Shown: positions 61,185 to 64,000 of the stretch, piece by piece | Layout of the letters: each line of letters opens with the position of its first letter | Position numbering within the stretch: position 1 is the first letter of the stretch | Origin: DATCDE01 sp038252405 | Lineage (GTDB): Bacteria > Actinomycetota > Actinomycetes > Prado026 | Assembly (NCBI GenBank): GCA_038252405.1 | Contig: JBBSAJ010000004.1 | Location: forward strand, 1-64,000 | Reading direction: 5' to 3' | Length of the DNA: 64,000 nt | Made by a program: the position numbers and the translations under genes | The notes under the pieces: model-generated | Told to the model about the DNA's origin: nothing | What the model saw: only the letters and a program-made list of their open reading frames with translations | Databases searched by the model: none

Positions 61185-61191
61185 CGCGGAC

Positions 61192-62103
<912 letters not shown>

Positions 62104-62105
62104 CC

Positions 62106-63275
62106 GTGCGCACGGTCACCGTCCCGAGCGGGCCGGAGGTCGTCGACGCCGTCCTGCCGGCCCTGGCCGCGGCGCTGGCCGGCGGCCCGCCGCTGCTGCC
62201 GCTGCCGCCTGGGCCGCCCGCGGTCGTCGAGGCGCTGCTCGCGGCCCTGCGGCCGGACCGCCCGGTCGAGGACCCCGACGTCGCCCTCGTGGTTCCCACG
62301 TCGGGGTCGACCGGCGAGCCCAAGGGCGCGCTGCTCACGGCGGCCGCCGTGCGTGCCTCGGCGCGGGCCACCCACGACCGGCTCGGCGGGCCCGGCCGCT
62401 GGCTGCTGGCGCTGCCGCCCACGCACGTGGCCGGCCTCATGGTGCTGGCCCGCTCGCTGGACGCGGGGACCGAGCCGGTCGCGATGGACCGCACCGGCCC
62501 GTTCGACCCCGACCGGTTCGCGGCGGCCGCAGCCGGACTGTCCGACGACGCACCGCGGTACGTGTCGCTGGTCCCGGCCCAGCTGCGGCTGCTGCTGGAC
62601 GCGGGCACCGACCTCACCGTGTTCGACGCCGTCCTGCTCGGAGGGGCGGCCGCCACCCCGGCGCTGCTGGACCGGGCTCGCTCCGCCGGCGTCGCCGTGG
62701 TGACGACCTACGGGATGAGCGAGACCTGCGGCGGCTGCGTCTACGACGGCGCGCCGCTGGACGGCGTGGCGGTGGGCATCGACCAGGACGGCCGGATCCG
62801 GCTGGGCGGGCCGACCGTCTTCCGCGGGTACCGGCTGCGCCCTGACCTCACGGCGGCGGCGCTCGACGGCGCCGGCCGGCTGCGCACGGGCGACCTCGGC
62901 CGGCTGGACGCCGACGGTCGGCTGCACGTGCTGGGCCGGGCCGACGACGTGATCGTCACAGGTGGGGTGAACGTTCCGGCGGCGGCCGTCGAGGCGGCCG
63001 TGGCCGCCCACCCCGGGGTCGGCGCGTGCGTGGCGGTCGGCGTCCCGGACGACGTGTGGGGCGAGCGGGTGGCCGTCGCCGTCCAGCCGGGGCGTGGCGC
63101 CGACCCGCCGGACCTGGCGCGGCTGCGCGCCTTCGTCGCCGACCGGCTGGAGCCGGCGGCGCACCCGCGCGTGCTCGTGCTCGTCGAGGCGATCCCGCTG
63201 CTGCCCTCGGGCAAGCCGGACAAGGACGCGGTGCGTACGCTCATCGGCGGTTCCGACGAGCAGGAAGGCCGCTGA
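62106..63275 (+). CDS. menE: o-succinylbenzoate-CoA ligase
   Basis: MenE activates o-succinylbenzoate with ATP and CoA. The 389-aa protein is shorter than E. coli MenE (451 aa), a normal actinobacterial size. AMP-binding P-loop TSGSTGEPKG (65-74), TTYGMSETCGG, TGDLGRLD and the catalytic lysine K370 (SGKPDKDAV) are present. GTG 62106 lies 2 nt after the menB stop, without an SD, so it relies on coupling. Confidence 0.92.
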   Translation: MRTVTVPSGPEVVDAVLPALAAALAGGPPLLPLPPGPPAVVEALLAALRPDRPVEDPDVALVVPTSGSTGEPKGALLTAAAVRASARATHDRLGGPGRWLLALPPTHVAGLMVLARSLDAGTEPVAMDRTGPFDPDRFAAAAAGLSDDAPRYVSLVPAQLRLLLDAGTDLTVFDAVLLGGAAATPALLDRARSAGVAVVTTYGMSETCGGCVYDGAPLDGVAVGIDQDGRIRLGGPTVFRGYRLRPDLTAAALDGAGRLRTGDLGRLDADGRLHVLGRADDVIVTGGVNVPAAAVEAAVAAHPGVGACVAVGVPDDVWGERVAVAVQPGRGADPPDLARLRAFVADRLEPAAHPRVLVLVEAIPLLPSGKPDKDAVRTLIGGSDEQEGR

Positions 63276-64000
63276 TGCCCACCGTCTTGCAGTGGGTCGA
63301 GGGGGCCCGGCCGCGGACCCTCCCGGCCGCAGTGGCCCCCGTGCTCGTGGGCACCGGCGCGGCGGCGGCCGCGTCGTCGGCGGTGGCGTGGAAGGCGGCG
63401 CTGGCGCTGGTCGTCGCGCTCGCGCTGCAGGTCGGGGTGAACTACGCCAACGACTACAGCGACGGCATCCGCGGCACCGACGCGGACCGGGTCGGGCCGT
63501 TTCGGCTGGTCGGCTCGGGATCGGCCCGGCCGGCGCTGGTCAAGGCGGCCGCGTTCGGGTCGTTCGCCGTCGCGGGGGTGGCCGGTCTGGTGCTGGCCGT
63601 GACCACCGCGTGGTGGCTGCTGCTGGTCGGGGCGGCATCGGTGGCCGCGGCCTGGCTGTACACGGGGGGGCCACGGCCGTACGGCTACGCGGGCCTCGGC
63701 GAGGTGTTCGTCTTCGTCTTCTTCGGGCTGGTCGCGGTGGTCGGTACCGCGTACGTGCAGGTCGAGCGGTTCACCGCGCTCGCCTGGGTGGTGGCCGTCC
63801 CGGTGGGGCTGCTGGCGGTGGCCATCCTGGTGGCGAACAACCTGCGGGACATCCCGTCGGACCGGGTGGCCGGCAAGCGGACCCTCGCCGTCCGGCTGGA
63901 CGCCCCGGGCACCCGCCGGCTGTACGTGACCTGCGTGGGCGTCGCGCTGCTCGTGCCGGCGCTGGTCGCCGTCCGGGGGTACCCGTGGGCGCTGCTGGCG
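63275..64000 (+). CDS. menA: 1,4-dihydroxy-2-naphthoate polyprenyltransferase (3' end beyond window)
   Basis: MenA prenylates DHNA to demethylmenaquinone in the membrane. 242 codons are present. The first aspartate-rich motif NDYSDGIRGTD (N59, D60, D63, R66, D69) and the second NNLRDIPSDRVAGKRT are intact, with several hydrophobic helices between. The ATG shares its A with the menE stop (TGATG) and has GGAAGG 6 nt upstream. The prenyl donor would come from the synthase next to nuoN. Confidence 0.94.
   Translation, partial: MPTVLQWVEGARPRTLPAAVAPVLVGTGAAAAASSAVAWKAALALVVALALQVGVNYANDYSDGIRGTDADRVGPFRLVGSGSARPALVKAAAFGSFAVAGVAGLVLAVTTAWWLLLVGAASVAAAWLYTGGPRPYGYAGLGEVFVFVFFGLVAVVGTAYVQVERFTALAWVVAVPVGLLAVAILVANNLRDIPSDRVAGKRTLAVRLDAPGTRRLYVTCVGVALLVPALVAVRGYPWALLA

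Overview
The window is a very GC-rich chromosomal segment from an aerobic member of the Actinomycetota. Evidence is the uniform high-GC codon use, many GTG and some TTG starts, actinobacterial r-protein and RNA polymerase sequences, the order rpmG-hadA-hadB beside trpT-secE-nusG, an F420-dependent oxidoreductase, a menaquinone pathway and a 14-gene complex I. The genus cannot be fixed from the sequence alone. No phage, transposase, integron or CRISPR array was seen; this is core chromosome.

Region 1 (1-20966, all on the minus strand) is the information-processing block. Read in transcription order it is trpT-secE-nusG, rplK-rplA, rplJ-rplL, rpoB-rpoC, a small membrane protein, rpsL-rpsG-fusA-tuf, then the S10 operon (rpsJ-rplC-rplD-rplW-rplB-rpsS-rplV-rpsC, cut by the window edge). 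Strong stem-loops lie after rplL, between rpoB and rpoC, after rpoC and in the S10 leader. rpoB has its own good promoter.

Region 2 (21112-31455) mixes cell-wall, nucleotide and acyl-CoA metabolism: an aminotransferase and adenosine deaminase (plus strand), a minus-strand unit SDR-hadA-hadB-murB, rpmG with tRNA-Met and tRNA-Thr, then an acyl-CoA dehydrogenase, an alpha-methylacyl-CoA racemase, an F420:NADP oxidoreductase and an HSD10-type dehydrogenase, ending with tRNA-Tyr and yajQ.

Region 3 (31442-39423) holds a reduced second complex-I cassette (nuoB-nuoC-nuoI homologues only), divergent from a 2-oxoacid:ferredoxin oxidoreductase (korA-korB), followed by a GNAT acetyltransferase, RarD, an acyl-CoA dehydrogenase and, on the opposite strand, a long-chain prenyl diphosphate synthase.

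Region 4 (39427-64000) is a respiratory superlocus. The full nuoA-N operon runs leftward from a Rex-type NADH-sensing operator. Around it are menaquinone genes: menG, menF, menD, menC, menB, menE and the start of menA, with the prenyl synthase directly downstream of nuoN. Together they would make the quinone that complex I reduces; menH and the DHNA-CoA thioesterase are not in the window. Several genes here and in regions 2-3 have a TANNNT box 6-8 nt before the start codon, suggesting leaderless mRNAs.
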